Assembly: GCA_907165065.1 (NCBI GenBank)
Contig: OU015542.1
Span: forward strand, 1,054,001 to 1,118,000
Reading direction: 5' to 3'
Origin: Caprimulgus europaeus
Taxonomy: Eukaryota > Chordata > Aves > Caprimulgiformes > Caprimulgidae
DNA length: 64,000 nt
Positions 12,363 to 23,300 of this stretch are shown piece by piece. The position numbers and the translations under genes were made by a program. Position 1 is the first letter of the stretch. Each line of letters opens with the position of its first letter. The notes beneath the pieces were generated by a model. That model ran no database searches and was not told where the DNA came from. It saw only the letters and a list, made by a program, of their open reading frames with translations.

Positions 12363-15199
12363 CTTAATACTGAGCAGGGAAAGAAAGGGATTTGCAGGGA
12401 AAAAGGGTTTTGCCTGACTTAAAGCCCATAAGGAACCTATGGAACCTAAGAAACATAGACACCAGGAATCCATCCCAGCAAAGTAGAAGACTGTCAACAA
12501 GACAAGTTCATAACCCTGGAGCAGAAGAAAGAGCCCATTAGTTCTGTATGAAACTGATGAGGCCAAGTTGACCCAAGGGGATCCTTGAGAAATCAATAGT
12601 AATTTGGTAGACTTTTCTGCGGCACCATACACCTGCCTGGCCCAGAAGTATTCCAGAATCTGGCATCAGTTTTTCCCGCACAGCTTATGCTCACATGTCT
12701 GAGTGGCAAAGGTCAGACATAAATATTACAGATGAGGAAATAAAAAGATCTATAACTGAGATTAGGAAGCAGGATTCCGGAGGGACACAGGGTTTGCAAG
12801 AGATTTCTACAAGTTGCCTGCAGCAGAGCAGACTCTTAGTTCCAGCAGTGCTGTGTCAGTGGGGGTACTGGGGAGACTGGAGCCACTCCCCATGCTCCCA
12901 CAGGGTCTGGGATAGTTCTGCCTGTGACCCCCCAAAAGAGCAGAAGGCTGATAGTCTTCTGACCTGCATTCATGTGAACGTACCTCACCGACTCCACAGC
13001 CCCTGCCAAGGGGGATATGGGGCATGGGGAGAATAGACATGTGTCCTACTCTACACAAACAAATTCAGGTTGATCCTGACAATCAGAAAGACCCTCCACA
13101 GTTTACGCATACATTGTAATGCCAGAGAAAAGACTTTTTAAAGATGATATTTCCATTTATTTTTCCAGACCTCCAAATTTGGAGGAGGTAAAGAGAGGAA
13201 CTATCAGTGGTCCAGAGCTGAGGATGCCACAGCAACCAAATCCTTGGTGAGGGATACCTTAGGGTTAGTAGACAGAGATGCTGCTCAGCTCAGGCATTGA
13301 GCCCAACAGCTCTTGCTCTGTATAGATTTTATGATGTGATCATAAGGACCACTACAACTTAATGTCCTAGGACCACAAAGCAGGTGAGATTCACACCGAG
13401 CATGATCTCCTACTATTCTGGTGATGGCCCTATCTACACCTAGGCTCCCAGTGTCCCCCTAAAAGGAGCAGCCACCAGCGTTGCTCCCTCTAGTCTGGAT
13501 TAATTAGGAATCATGAAAAGCTGACGGTTCTGCAAGGGCTCTGAATTTCTCTGCTTAATGTTTTACTCTTGTAATTTATGTACCCTGAGCAAATAACCAT
13601 CTTTAATGACCATATCATCATCATGAAGTCTTTAAGACAGGATGGGATGCCAGGGGATCTCAGATATGAATAACAATATGTGTTCTTTCTTTATCATGGT
13701 TAGCGGATGCCAAGGCTGGTGCTGTCCACTGCCTTCTGGCCACCTCAGCCTGCTAAGCGCTGAAGGGTCTTTGGTCTGGGGCTTGTTTGTCATGTCGGTT
13801 GACATGAGAAAGCAGAAATACAGTCTCAAATGGCAGGTCATCACATGGCTTTACAACTGAATGATCACTTTAGAATTAATTGATGTAATGGTCTTATCAA
13901 AGTGCAATTATTTAATAGTCTGGGATGGGATTGATTGCTCCTCTTTCCTATTATTCCATCCCCTACCCTGGCAGGAACAAAAGCAGCAAACGACTTTTAA
14001 ACCTGTAGTAAATGCCATTTTTTGTCCTCTTTCCTGGGAGTGCTGCAAGGACAGTGGCTCTGGACTGCAGCAGCACTGGTGTGACAAGTACCCTTCATCT
14101 CTTCAGTCAGAGTAACAAAGGTCCAGATGAGCTCCAAAGATAGCCACGTACATGACAGCTTGTCTGGAAGCACAAGCCACTCCAGCCCAGTCTATGACAG
14201 AGTACAATTTAGAGGGACCAATAAATAATTGACTAAGGTAGAGATTAATGGAAGTGGTGCAGAGCACAGAAACCTTGTGCAGAGTTTGATCCCAAGGTCT
14301 CTGCAGGGATGAAAAGGTATGACATCCTCAGTAAGCTTATAAACTCCTGGAGCTATGGAAGAGTCAGGAGGGGCTGGAGAGACCTCACCTACGCCACAGA
14401 TCACATGCATGCCCTGCCATCATCTGCATGTGAGAAATTTACATTTATTTAACTTTACTTTTAGACTCAAGTCAAGCCTGTGGAGGATCCTTCTGGTTTA
14501 GTGTAACATTATCTAGTGTGTCTTTAGCCCATGCCTGTTACCATTTCTGGCTGTCAAAATAAGTGCCTTTATCTTGGAACTGGCATAATTTTAGCTGTGT
14601 TGGGTTAATATGCTATTCGTAATAGTATACCTTCCATATGCACATTAGGCTTTCTATAGACAGAGGTGCTGGTCCCCGTTGATGTGCGTTCTCTGGGTGG
14701 GCACAAAGCTAAACCTAAGTATGATGTAGATGAAACCTGACCAAGGCAATGATGAAGAAATGTGCTGTATCAGTAGCAGGGAGCTCAAGACCAGGGGCAA
14801 GGGGGTTTTCCTTTGTTGGTATCCCATGGGAGATGGGGAGCTCAGTCCTGGATACAGTCACATTCCCAGTTTGGAGCTGAGAGGGAGATAAAGCAATGAG
14901 ATGAGAGACATTCAGGAAGAATAAAATATTGATGAGACCACAGCTTTCACTTGGACTATGTCTCCTTTTCCTTTAATCCATTGCAGCTGTGAACCTAAAA
15001 GGCACAAGGAGCCAAGGTTGGTCCCTGCTTAGAGGCTGTGCCTAATGTCTGGTGGCTGCTCCGATGTCTTCACGCTGGGACCTCCCGCTGTGCCATGTGC
15101 TCTGAGATCAGCGTGTCTCTGCCACCAAGGACTGCTCATAGGTCAGAGCTGGGTGTTTCTTTTTGCAGGCTAGGGTTGTCTTGTAAACTCAAGATTTTC
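12363..15199. other. Unique non-coding stretch
   Basis: No gene identified. A plus frame at 12695-13036 (113 codons) begins with D-I-N-I-T-D-E-E-I-K-R-S-I, which faintly recalls the start of a LINE reverse-transcriptase domain, but the likeness is lost within about 30 residues. AT-rich segments at 13500-13640 and 13860-13930 contain ATTAATT-type words. Confidence 0.5.
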
Positions 15200-16167
15200 A
15201 AGAATCTCTTTCATAGATGTGACCTCATTCAAATTGCAAAAGGCAGATATAAAAAAGAAGAAGTGGAGGAGGAATCAAAACAATAAGGACACAAAAAGAA
15301 ATACTACTAGAGAGGGACATAAAAACTAATGAGGAAACATTCTATAATGAAATAAGTAAAGGGGGTGGGGGGGTGGGGTTGGGGGCGGGAAGACAAAAGA
15401 GGCTCTTCCCTGGCTCATTGCTATTGCACAGGGATAAAGAAGTCTTGACTGATGACGCTCCAGGCGAAATAATTTATCCTACTGTGGTTTCAGCCTTCAC
15501 TAAAAGAGTTGATGAAAATGATACAGTTAATGAAAACACTCTGGTAACAAAGGGACAAGAATTTAATCTGCAACAGAGAAGGAATGGGTGAGAGAGCACT
15601 TAGGTACATTAGAGTGTCTCAAATTGCTGGGTCTGCCAGCACTCACTGTATGGTGCTTAAAAGAGGCTGAATCAATCTCAGAGCAGTTGCCTTTTATCTT
15701 TGAAAGCGTGTGGAGAATGGATGAAATTTTAGAGGTCTGGAAAAAGAAATGCAAAGCCCATCTTTAAAAAAGGAAGGATGAAATGGGGTTCAATTGACCA
15801 GCCAGCTGCCTGAAATACCTGGAAAAGCACAGGAACATATTATCCAGCAAACCACTTGTGAACACCTGGGAGATAACAAGCCAGGGAATTACAACCAAGT
15901 TTGATTTGTCAAGAACATATCACATAAAGTCAATTTAACATCCTTTCACGGCATCAAAGCAGGCCTTATGCTCAGGTGAGCAGTGGTGGGTTTCATGCAT
16001 CGTGATTTCAATGAAGAGGAAAAATCAGGTGTCCAGAGACAGGACAGGGAACAATGTGATGTTGTGGTGGGGAAAGACAGGCACTGGTCTGGATGTGGGA
16101 AACAAGCGTGGTCTCCAGCTCTGTGACTGCTCTGCTCAGCTCGTGAAACCTGAAACTTTTTTCATGA
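15200..16167 (+). mobile_element. Old CR1-like LINE, left part, interrupted by an LTR
   Basis: The plus strand shows successive, decayed CR1 ORF2 segments in the expected order. A frame at 15425-15520 reads K-E-V-L-T-D-D-A then A-F-T-K-R-V-D, matching the region before the RT domain. At 15690-15900 come pieces equivalent to 'W-K-x-A-x-x-x-P-I-F-K-K-G', the 'P-G-K' region and a 'G-F-V-K-N' like segment. From about 16040 the text jumps to the later part of ORF2 (the 'L-C-S-A-L-V-R-P' equivalent at 16130-16150), so the segment containing the RT catalytic FADD box appears deleted. No open frame spans the element. The right part resumes after the LTR insertion. Confidence 0.8.
15361..15389 (+). 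repeat. G-rich tract with G-quadruplex potential
   Basis: Five G runs of three to seven bases separated by one- or two-base spacers (T, T, TT, C), more than enough for the usual four-run G-quadruplex pattern. It sits inside the old CR1, at a place where the element normally encodes a basic, A-rich stretch, so it is probably a later insertion or expansion. Folding is a prediction only. Confidence 0.8.
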
Positions 16168-16792
16168 TGTGGCTTCATTCATTTGGTTGCAGCCAAGCAC
16201 AGCCTGTTCTCTCACTCTCCCTCTCCCCACACCCAGGGAGCAGGGGAGGGAATTGAAATGAAAAGGGCAAGGAGACTCATGGATTGAGATAAAAACAATT
16301 TACTGATTAAATTAAAATTATAAAGATGATAACAGTAATAACAGGATATACAAATGAGTGATGCACAGTGCAATTGCTCAGCACCTGCTGACTGATGCCC
16401 AGCCTGTGCCAGCCAGCGATCCCAGAGCAAAGACAGTCCCCAGACCCAAACCGCAATCCCAGGAGAGCAGGAGCCCGAGGGGTCCCCAAGAGAATACCCC
16501 CATTTCCGTTTGAGCCTGGTTACTATTCTGAACACGATGTGACATGATCTGGAATATCTCATTGGCGCATCCAAATGCCAGTTTTGGGCTTTACTAATTA
16601 CTGCGCTTCTCCCCGCTCAGTCCTTTGCATCTGTGAACCAGCCAAACACAATGACCTTGGGTTCTAGCAGCAACTAATAACATCATACTACTTTATCAAC
16701 ATTCTTCTCATAACAAATGCTACACTGAAACTAAACCACATCTATTCTAGCTACTAAGAAGAGAATTAACTCTATCCTAGTAAAATCAGGAA
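16168..16792 (+). mobile_element. Solo LTR of an avian endogenous retrovirus, inserted in CR1
   Basis: The block starts TGTGG and ends around AAAATCA/GGAAA. It follows the order of a common avian LTR as I remember it: an 'AGCCAAGCAC' start, a C-rich 'CCCCACACCCAG' patch, a 'GGATTGAGATAAAAACA' patch, an ATAA-repeat-like AT-rich section (16300-16350), 'GTGATGCACAGTGCAATTGCTCA', 'GATGCCCAGCC', a 'TGACATGATCTGGAATATC' section, and a 3' end with 'AGAATTAACTCTATCCTAG'. CR1 sequence is recognisable on both sides, which supports the boundaries. No internal retroviral genes are present. No target-site duplication could be confirmed. The exact family name is not certain. Confidence 0.75.
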
Positions 16793-17243
16793 AATTTGGC
16801 TGTTCCAGTTCAAGAAGGAGGTAGATGAGTGTGAAAGTGCAGAAGGGGGAGAGATTATGGGTTGAGAAAGCATGATCTTTGAAGAAAATAAGAACTTTCA
16901 TCACTGAAAGTTAAGAGATGACCAAAGGGAGACATGATGTAGTTGTACGAAAGGTAGCTTAAGAGGTGAAAAAGGATCTTGTCATTTATGTTTAGAAAAA
17001 GAAAGAAAAGGGTGGAGTTGTGTCAATGGATGTCTTTGTGGTAGATATTAGGGAAAAATTGCTGTGGTGAATGACAGTGGAGCATATTGCTTTGAGAAGT
17101 GATGAGATCTCTTTCACTGGAAGTATTGATGCAAAAGTTTGAGGTGACCATGATAGGGTTACCTTGGCTTGTGTCGAGGGAGGAGCTAAATGTCACCAGG
17201 CAGTTCCTTCCAGCCCTTATGATTTTCCTGTGATTCTGTGACT
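16793..17243 (+). mobile_element. Old CR1-like LINE, right part with 3' terminus
   Basis: Directly after the LTR the CR1 resumes with a 'TTCAAGAAGGAGGTAGATGA' segment (equivalent to the 'F-K-K-D-V-D-E-L-E-x-V-Q' region) and continues through the 3' part of ORF2. 'TCTCTTTCACTGGAAGTATT' at 17108-17127 corresponds to the 'S-L-S-L-E-V-F' near the C-terminus. It ends with 'CAGTTCCTTCCAGCCCTTATGATTTT...TGATTCTGTGAC', the characteristic CR1 3' end with octamer repeats. Together with 15200-16167 it forms one broken element of roughly 1.4 kb without the LTR. Confidence 0.8.
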
Positions 17244-18774
17244 CCCTTTGCCCCAGCTGAAGCAGCACCAGAGGATCTGCCTCTGGCAAAATTAAAACTG
17301 AGCAGAGTAAAACCTGGTAGGCTCGTGTGTCTGAGACACCACAGGCTGTTCATGAGGATCTGGGAATCATTCAGAAGTCTATAAATGGTATTTTCTCCTG
17401 CACCACCCTGGTGGGTGCTTCACTTCTACATTTGCTGGCTCATGTTCAGCTTTTAAAGCACCAGAAATTTAAAGCCAAAATAACAAAGAGAAAGAGATAA
17501 TTGATACAGGAGTGTGCTATGAGTGCATGGAGATGGATGGGTCACTGGGTCTGAGTTGCTGCTATGTGACACCATTGTGATGCTGTTTCAACTCAAAAGT
17601 TGTCAGCAGCGTGAGGTCAGAATAACGTAGTGCTGACTTCAGGTGTCCTCTACCACAGGATGGAAAAGAGAAAAGGAACAAGTGGGATGAACACACAATA
17701 AACAGAGCACTTGGTCCAGTGTAAATAGCAAAGTGATTACGAAGACCGCAAATCAAACAGTGCAGATCAGATGTCACTGGAGACATTGTCTGTGAATGAA
17801 ATTGGTGTCAAATTGGCTTTGTCTTTCCCTGACTTAGAGAATTGATATAGGGATATGTGAGGTTGTAGTGTGCCCCCTCAGAACTGCAGTTGCTGCTGCT
17901 GAAGGCATTCACTGATCCGGAGTTTAGTAAAAGAAATCCAGAGTGGGTAGGTGGGAGTGAAAATGAAATTATTATTTTGCTGTGTATCTTCACCACACTA
18001 TGTGTACATTCCCTGAAAATACTGTCATCTCTTCATTTGAAAAGGTCTGTCACATCGTGGGCCCAAACATGGCCCCAGCTCACTCTCTAAAAAGCTACAG
18101 CAATGGAAGAGAGAAAGGAAGGCAGTGGTGTGCCCCAGACGGTCCCCAGCTTCCTTCATTCCCTCTCTAATGCCGTGCACATTGGGCTGCACAACTCTAC
18201 CTTCTGCTCCTTCCCTTCTTTATGCTGTTATTCCCTATTTGTGCTCCAGTGAAATGAACCTGTAGTCAGGTGGAGCACCAGCAAAGCGGTAGAACCCAGA
18301 CCTCGTTTTTTGAGGCAAGGCTCTGATTTGTTCTTAGCTGTGTGTTGTAATTGACTTCAGTAGTTAGAAGGTTAATTGTGTGCTATATAGAGCTTTGAGC
18401 TCTCTGATTGAAGGCACTGTTGAAAACTAAGTGTTGCTGTGGCTCTGTTTTAGTCCTGCTTAGCAGGGTGATAAATTATGGCGAGATATGAGAGAAAACT
18501 GTTGAAGTTTGCAGGATGCTGAACTTGTGCTTTCCCTCTAGCAGAGAAAGTTCAGTGCTTCTCTAGTGCTGCACCTCCTACGTTGTGTCAGTGTTTCTTG
18601 GAAGTCTGTTTTCCCATCCTCTGTTTTTTGTGCTGTGACTGCACATCTCATTTCTTTAGATCTGATCCCCTGATTTTACTGGTGTTGGTCATAATAGCTC
18701 TGCACTGGGCAGGCTACTTCAAAAGTGAATAGGCGATGAAATGTCTCCACCACAGAGCTGAGTAGAAGGAGATG
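17244..18774. other. Unique non-coding stretch
   Basis: No recognisable gene or repeat. Open frames do not exceed about 75 codons apart from chance frames. T-rich at 18580-18700. Confidence 0.55.
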
Positions 18775-18870
18775 TACACCTGGTTGTGGTTGGCAGGTGG
18801 AGGTCATCTTGTCCAACCCTCTCTGCTTAGTCAGGGCCACCTAGAGCCAGTTGCCCAAGATCATAACAGA
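18775..18870 (-). mobile_element. Short CR1 3' fragment
   Basis: About 95 bp read 'GGTTGGCAGGTGGAGGTCATCTTGTCCAACC...' then 'AGGGCCACCTAGAGCCAGTTGCCCAAGATC', the reverse of the CR1 3' UTR region ('GATCATCTAGTCCAACCC' and 'CACCTAGAGCAGGTTGC' in typical copies). The terminal octamers are eroded or missing. Confidence 0.75.
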
Positions 18871-21452
18871 GGAGAGACATGCTTTACTGACATGTGATTA
18901 CAAGCCCTGCTGTGAGTCAGGACACTGGGATGGCTTCAGCAGTGGCTGGTCTGAACCTGGTGACCACAGGGTTGCATGGTTCAGCCACCATCATTGCACA
19001 ACCACTGCTCTCTCTCCCTCCATGTCTGCAAGCAGCTGATGCCTGATGCTTCATTGTCCCCACTCTGTCCCCTCTCCCCACGTCAGGTGGAAGGGGAACT
19101 CCCAGAGTCCTTCTCTGTGCATGAAGCAGAGAGGGGGAGATGCAGAGCCAGGCCAGGAGGAGGAGGCACTCAGCAGCTCTGACCGAGGCAATTTTCAAAC
19201 CCAGTCTTCTGTCTTTAATGACAGTTCAGAGATATTCCTGTAGCTCAGGAGGGATGAGGGATCCTGATCTGTTCCAGTCAGCTTAGAGCCAAAATTAAGT
19301 GGAAAAAGTCGAGGGCTGTAGTTAAAAATAACTCCTTTGATTTAAACAAAGAAGACCATAGATGAGGCTGGTGAAAGAAAGGGAGCAGCAGCATGAAGTG
19401 GGTGGAAACTCACGTCTCAAGGCAAATCCTCACATCTGTGCCCCAATAACATTGAGAGGATGATGTCTGAGGCCAGGCTCTGGATGCTTAAAGCAGAGCA
19501 GATGAGGTGAGTTTCCCCAGAAACATGGATATCTTCCAGGACTCAGAGTCAGCAGTTCCCCTGAAGGTACCCTCTTTGTAGTCCCTTGCCTGTGGGAGAG
19601 CAGGAATCCCTCCTCCATCCCTGGCAGGTGCTCACTTTTCCCCTGCAAATGCAACTTTCCTCAGCAGCTGCCTCTTTCTCTAAACCAAGCCCAGCAAAGT
19701 TAGACTCAGAAGATTTCTCCTCTTCCTGCACTTTACTTGAAAGCCACCCTGTCAGTTTTCTAGCCTTCCCTGTTCAGCAGACAGCAGAGCTGGCAGAGAA
19801 GGGGGCTGACTCTCCAAGCATGGTAGGCACACTGAGGCTGAGGGCAGGACAATGCAGTGGGCTCTGATCCCTCCTGTACCCTCAGCTTATATGTCATCTT
19901 GTGAAAACTGTTTCCCACACAGAATGGCAGTGATTTGAGTGATGTCTGCAAAGCCGCCTGCACTCCTTTCCTTGCACAGGTATCATAAAGAGCAGCCGCA
20001 GAAAAAAATCCTGCAACATTCCTTATATGCTCCTGGCATCATTGGGGAAAGACTTTAAAGCCCTTTGTCAGGGACAACTAAGCCTGAGGAGAAGAAGTGA
20101 GGCCAGGGGCAGTAAGATCCTTCCCAAGTGTAAGGTGGATCTCATTTACTCTCTGACTTTCCCAGAAACAGTGTCTGAGGGCACCCATGCTCCCCTCTCC
20201 TTCCCTTCGCATCTGAAAATACTCCAGCATATTCTTAAGCCCGGCTTAGCACCTAGAGAAACCATCTGGATACAGAAAAGACACTTGATAAAAGCCTTCC
20301 TCTTTATTATGGAGCAGAACTATGTAGGGAAAATGTGCTCTGAATTGCTTATATAGATATATAGAAAAGTCCTTTAACAGCTAGCACTTTCTGTGGAAAG
20401 CCAGAGAGAAAAATAACCACTGAATGCCTTCCTGAGAAAGGTATTTTTTATTTAAGATACAAAGCATTATTGTGTTTGTGTGCTGCACTTCATCTACATT
20501 ATTCTACTTAAAATCCCATTTAAGAAATATGAAATAATTCTGGTTTTTTTAAAGATATATAAGCCCTGTTCCCAGGGGCATGAAAGAGCAAGATTAAAAA
20601 AGGGACAGCTTTAGCAAAACAGCATTGCCAGGGGGCATAATAAATACATAAATTACTCACAACCAGCAAGGCATACTCAAAAACTGCAGAACAAGCTCCT
20701 GAAGTACAAAGAAATGTATTTTCACACCAAAGGAAACTTGCATATTAATGCAGTGCCCTGCTGCCTGGAGCTGCAGCCCCTCCACTGGTCTTTGGCAATG
20801 TTCTTTAGAATGAGAAAGAGTCATAGCAGTGTCGATAGTGCCAGGCTAGTGCTTACCTGTGGGTCTCTAATCCCCAAACATTCAAGCTTCTGTCACAAAA
20901 GAAGCTGTAATGCTTCTGGAGAACAGCTGGAACTCCATCCAAAGAGGATGGCTCACACCATTGCCATCCTCCAGGACACAGCAGAGAGGGTGAGCCAGCA
21001 GCACCCCATGTCTGTGAAAAGATGGTTTTGTAGAGCAGTGGGTGCTCAAGGAAAACTCACGAGGCCCAAATGCCTCATGCAATTGACCTAGTTGTGTGCA
21101 GCTGGGCCTGAGGACCACAGTCTCTCAACACCCACTTGACCCTTATTGTTGCGTCTCAGTCTCTTCCTGCTATTCTTTCTACACTTGTTAGTTCCTCATT
21201 ACTCCCCTAGTTCATTATTTTGTTATGCTCTTTCTCACAGTTAGATATCTCAGTCCTTACCCCTGAGCTGCTCACAGACATTCAGCAGAGATGCTGTTCT
21301 TGCTGGTCAGAGTGTGCCAACACTGGGACAGGGAAGGAGGGAAAGTAAGAAACTCACTGCTCACAGGATTTCCTACAGTCAGCACCAGGAGATGTCAGGA
21401 GCTGAGAGGCTGATGAATACATGTCCACTGACTAAGTACCTCATTAAGAGAC
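18871..21452. other. Unique non-coding stretch
   Basis: No gene recognised. Contains GC-richer mixed sequence around 18930-19190 and 19500-19880, with overlapping chance frames on both strands and no protein motif. AT-rich around 20400-20560. Confidence 0.55.
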
Positions 21453-22040
21453 TGTGAGGAACTGCACTAAGAACTTGTCTCAAAGATTGCTTGCAAGGAC
21501 GGTCACAAGATCACAGGGTCCTGAGAACTCCTACTTGTGAAAATGTTCTGCCCAGACATGCCCCTGCCCCAAGCATGCAGCAGTTGCTGGGGGGCACAGA
21601 GACACAAGACATTGTTTTGGAATCCATGGCCCTCGAAGGGGTATTTAAGAAGGTCTTGCATGGGCAAGTTTTTGAGGGGGAGATGATGACCGCCTGACCG
21701 CTCTGCACCTCGCCTCACCACCGCTGGAGCAAGCTACATGCATGACTGCTCGTCTCTGCGTCTCGAGGAACTGAGACCCCCTCTACCCCTCATCATCTCC
21801 ACCTCACCACAGGATCCATGGTGGTGACTGTTCTTGCAGCCCTATTCTGACTGCTGGCTTGATTTCCATCTTTTATTCCATCCTATCCTATTGCTATTCT
21901 CTTTATTATTTCTTCTCCTTGTAACAAAAAGGTGTTCTGAGAGTACGACATTTGACCTCGTTTGTGTCTTAATTTCACTCTTGGGATCTTATTGAAACCT
22001 TCCCTGACATCGGATGGGGAATGATCCCGACATTGGATCA
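21453..22040 (+). mobile_element. Probable endogenous-retrovirus LTR (boundaries uncertain)
   Basis: The order of elements is LTR-like on the plus strand: a 'GGGGTATTTAAGAAGG' TATA-type box at 21638-21653, a C-rich downstream block with repeated CTCGCCTCACC and CTCGTCTCTGCGTCTCG words (21700-21770), then a T-rich stretch (21870-21925) leading to 'CTTGTAACAAAAAGGTGTTCTG' and a terminal part with 'TTTCACTCTTGGGATCTTATTG' and two GACAT words. This recalls avian LTRs, but I could not fix a TG...CA pair or a target-site duplication, and no retroviral gene follows. The alternative is a diverged unique sequence with a chance promoter-like layout. Confidence 0.45.
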
Positions 22041-22727
22041 GGAGAGAGGCATGGAGCAGATGGAGCCTGTTGAAGTTCAGATGATGGGAGCAACCAGCAT
22101 CTCCTTGAATGCAGGACCTGCCCCAGGTCTCAGCTGGTGAGTTACTCACAGCACATAGGCCACCTATACTTGGAGTTAGACATTGTGTAATGACAATAAT
22201 GATAGAAAAAGCTTTAGCTCTGGGGCAAGACCACCAACCAACCTTCATCAGCCAGTGTCCCCAGAAACATTTCTAGGACAGCTGGCTTCACTGTAAATGC
22301 CTGACTCTGATGAGTGTCTTCTTCTATTCTAGTTTCAAATCAGGAGGAGGTGAGAAGGAAAAAGAAGGAGCTGTGAAGGACTCTCTAGGGTCCCATAATT
22401 CCCCAGATTCCTTGGCTTCCATTGCACATATAGCTAGTAACAGAGTTGATTTAGTTATATTATGTGATGTATTTCTGCCTAATAATTCTTACATGTTCTA
22501 TCCTTCTAACTTTGCATAAATGATTGTAATAAAAATTATCTTGAATATAGGAGGCTGGGGTCCACTAGCTGCTAAAGTTCTAGAAACTTGTATTGGAAAG
22601 GTCTGTGGGTGCAGTTACAGGCCACATGTTTGATATAAAGAATCCATTAACTTGTTTTTGAAAGTTAAGACGCCCCACACCTGCAAAGGTTTAAGAAATA
22701 AAGAGCTTTCCTTCCGTATTGACCATG
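22041..22727. other. Unassigned stretch after LTR-like block
   Basis: Might be leader remnants of the LTR-like element just upstream, but no primer-binding site or gag frame is recognisable. Open frames are short. No gene identified. Confidence 0.45.
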
Positions 22728-23035
22728 TCAATGACTATTGACCCTTGCTGTATCATCACGGGCCACTGAGAAGAGTTTGGCTCCAATGTCTCTGTGACTC
22801 ACCTTCAAGTAGTTGTATACAGCTCTTAGATTATACACCTGCACCTCCTCTTTATTAGATGAAACCATCCCGGCTCCTCTATGTATCCTTGTAGCACACG
22901 TGCTCCAAGCCTTTGGCCACCTCATTAGCTGTCCAGTAGATCTCTTATAGTTTCTCAGCATCTCTCTTGAACTGGGGGAGCTCAAAACTGGACGTAGTAT
23001 TGCAGGCGTACTTTCCCCCATGTTGCATAAAGGGT
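22728..23035 (-). mobile_element. CR1 LINE fragment, internal ORF2 C-terminal part
   Basis: A minus-strand frame of 97 codons (22728-23021) keeps CR1 landmarks: 'VYNYLKVSHRDIGAKLFSVA' corresponds to the ORF2 region following [11 protein letters not shown], and earlier residues match the section around 'L-R-P-V'. The true 3' end and octamers are absent, so this is an internal slice of a divergent subfamily. The open frame is too short and too altered to be functional. Confidence 0.85.
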
Positions 23036-23300
23036 CATCTCACTCTCCCTCAGCATGACAGCCAAACATAGTCCAGGGTACAATTGGTTTTAATTGCAAT
23101 AAAGCCCACACTGTTGGTTCGTGCTCGCTCTGGCATGTATTATAGCCCCCAGGCCCGCTCTAGCAGGACCAGTGTATCAGCGAGCAAGCAGTGCATAGCG
23201 TGGCCCAGCTTCCCAGCAGTCTGAAACTGAGCTAAGGTTTCTCATTAGAGATACTGAATTAGTCCCTTATATACTGAATTATGCATTCAGAATGGCTATT
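23036..23300. other. Unresolved repeat-like block beside CR1
   Basis: GC-richer segment with CpG-containing words (GTGCTCGCTCTGG, GCCCGCTCTAGCAGG, CAGCGAGCAAGCAG). On the minus strand a TATATAAGGG box (reverse of 23263-23272) precedes it. The layout might reflect an LTR on the minus strand, but AATAAA occurs on the plus strand (23098-23103) and no terminal duplication is visible. Left unassigned. Confidence 0.25.
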
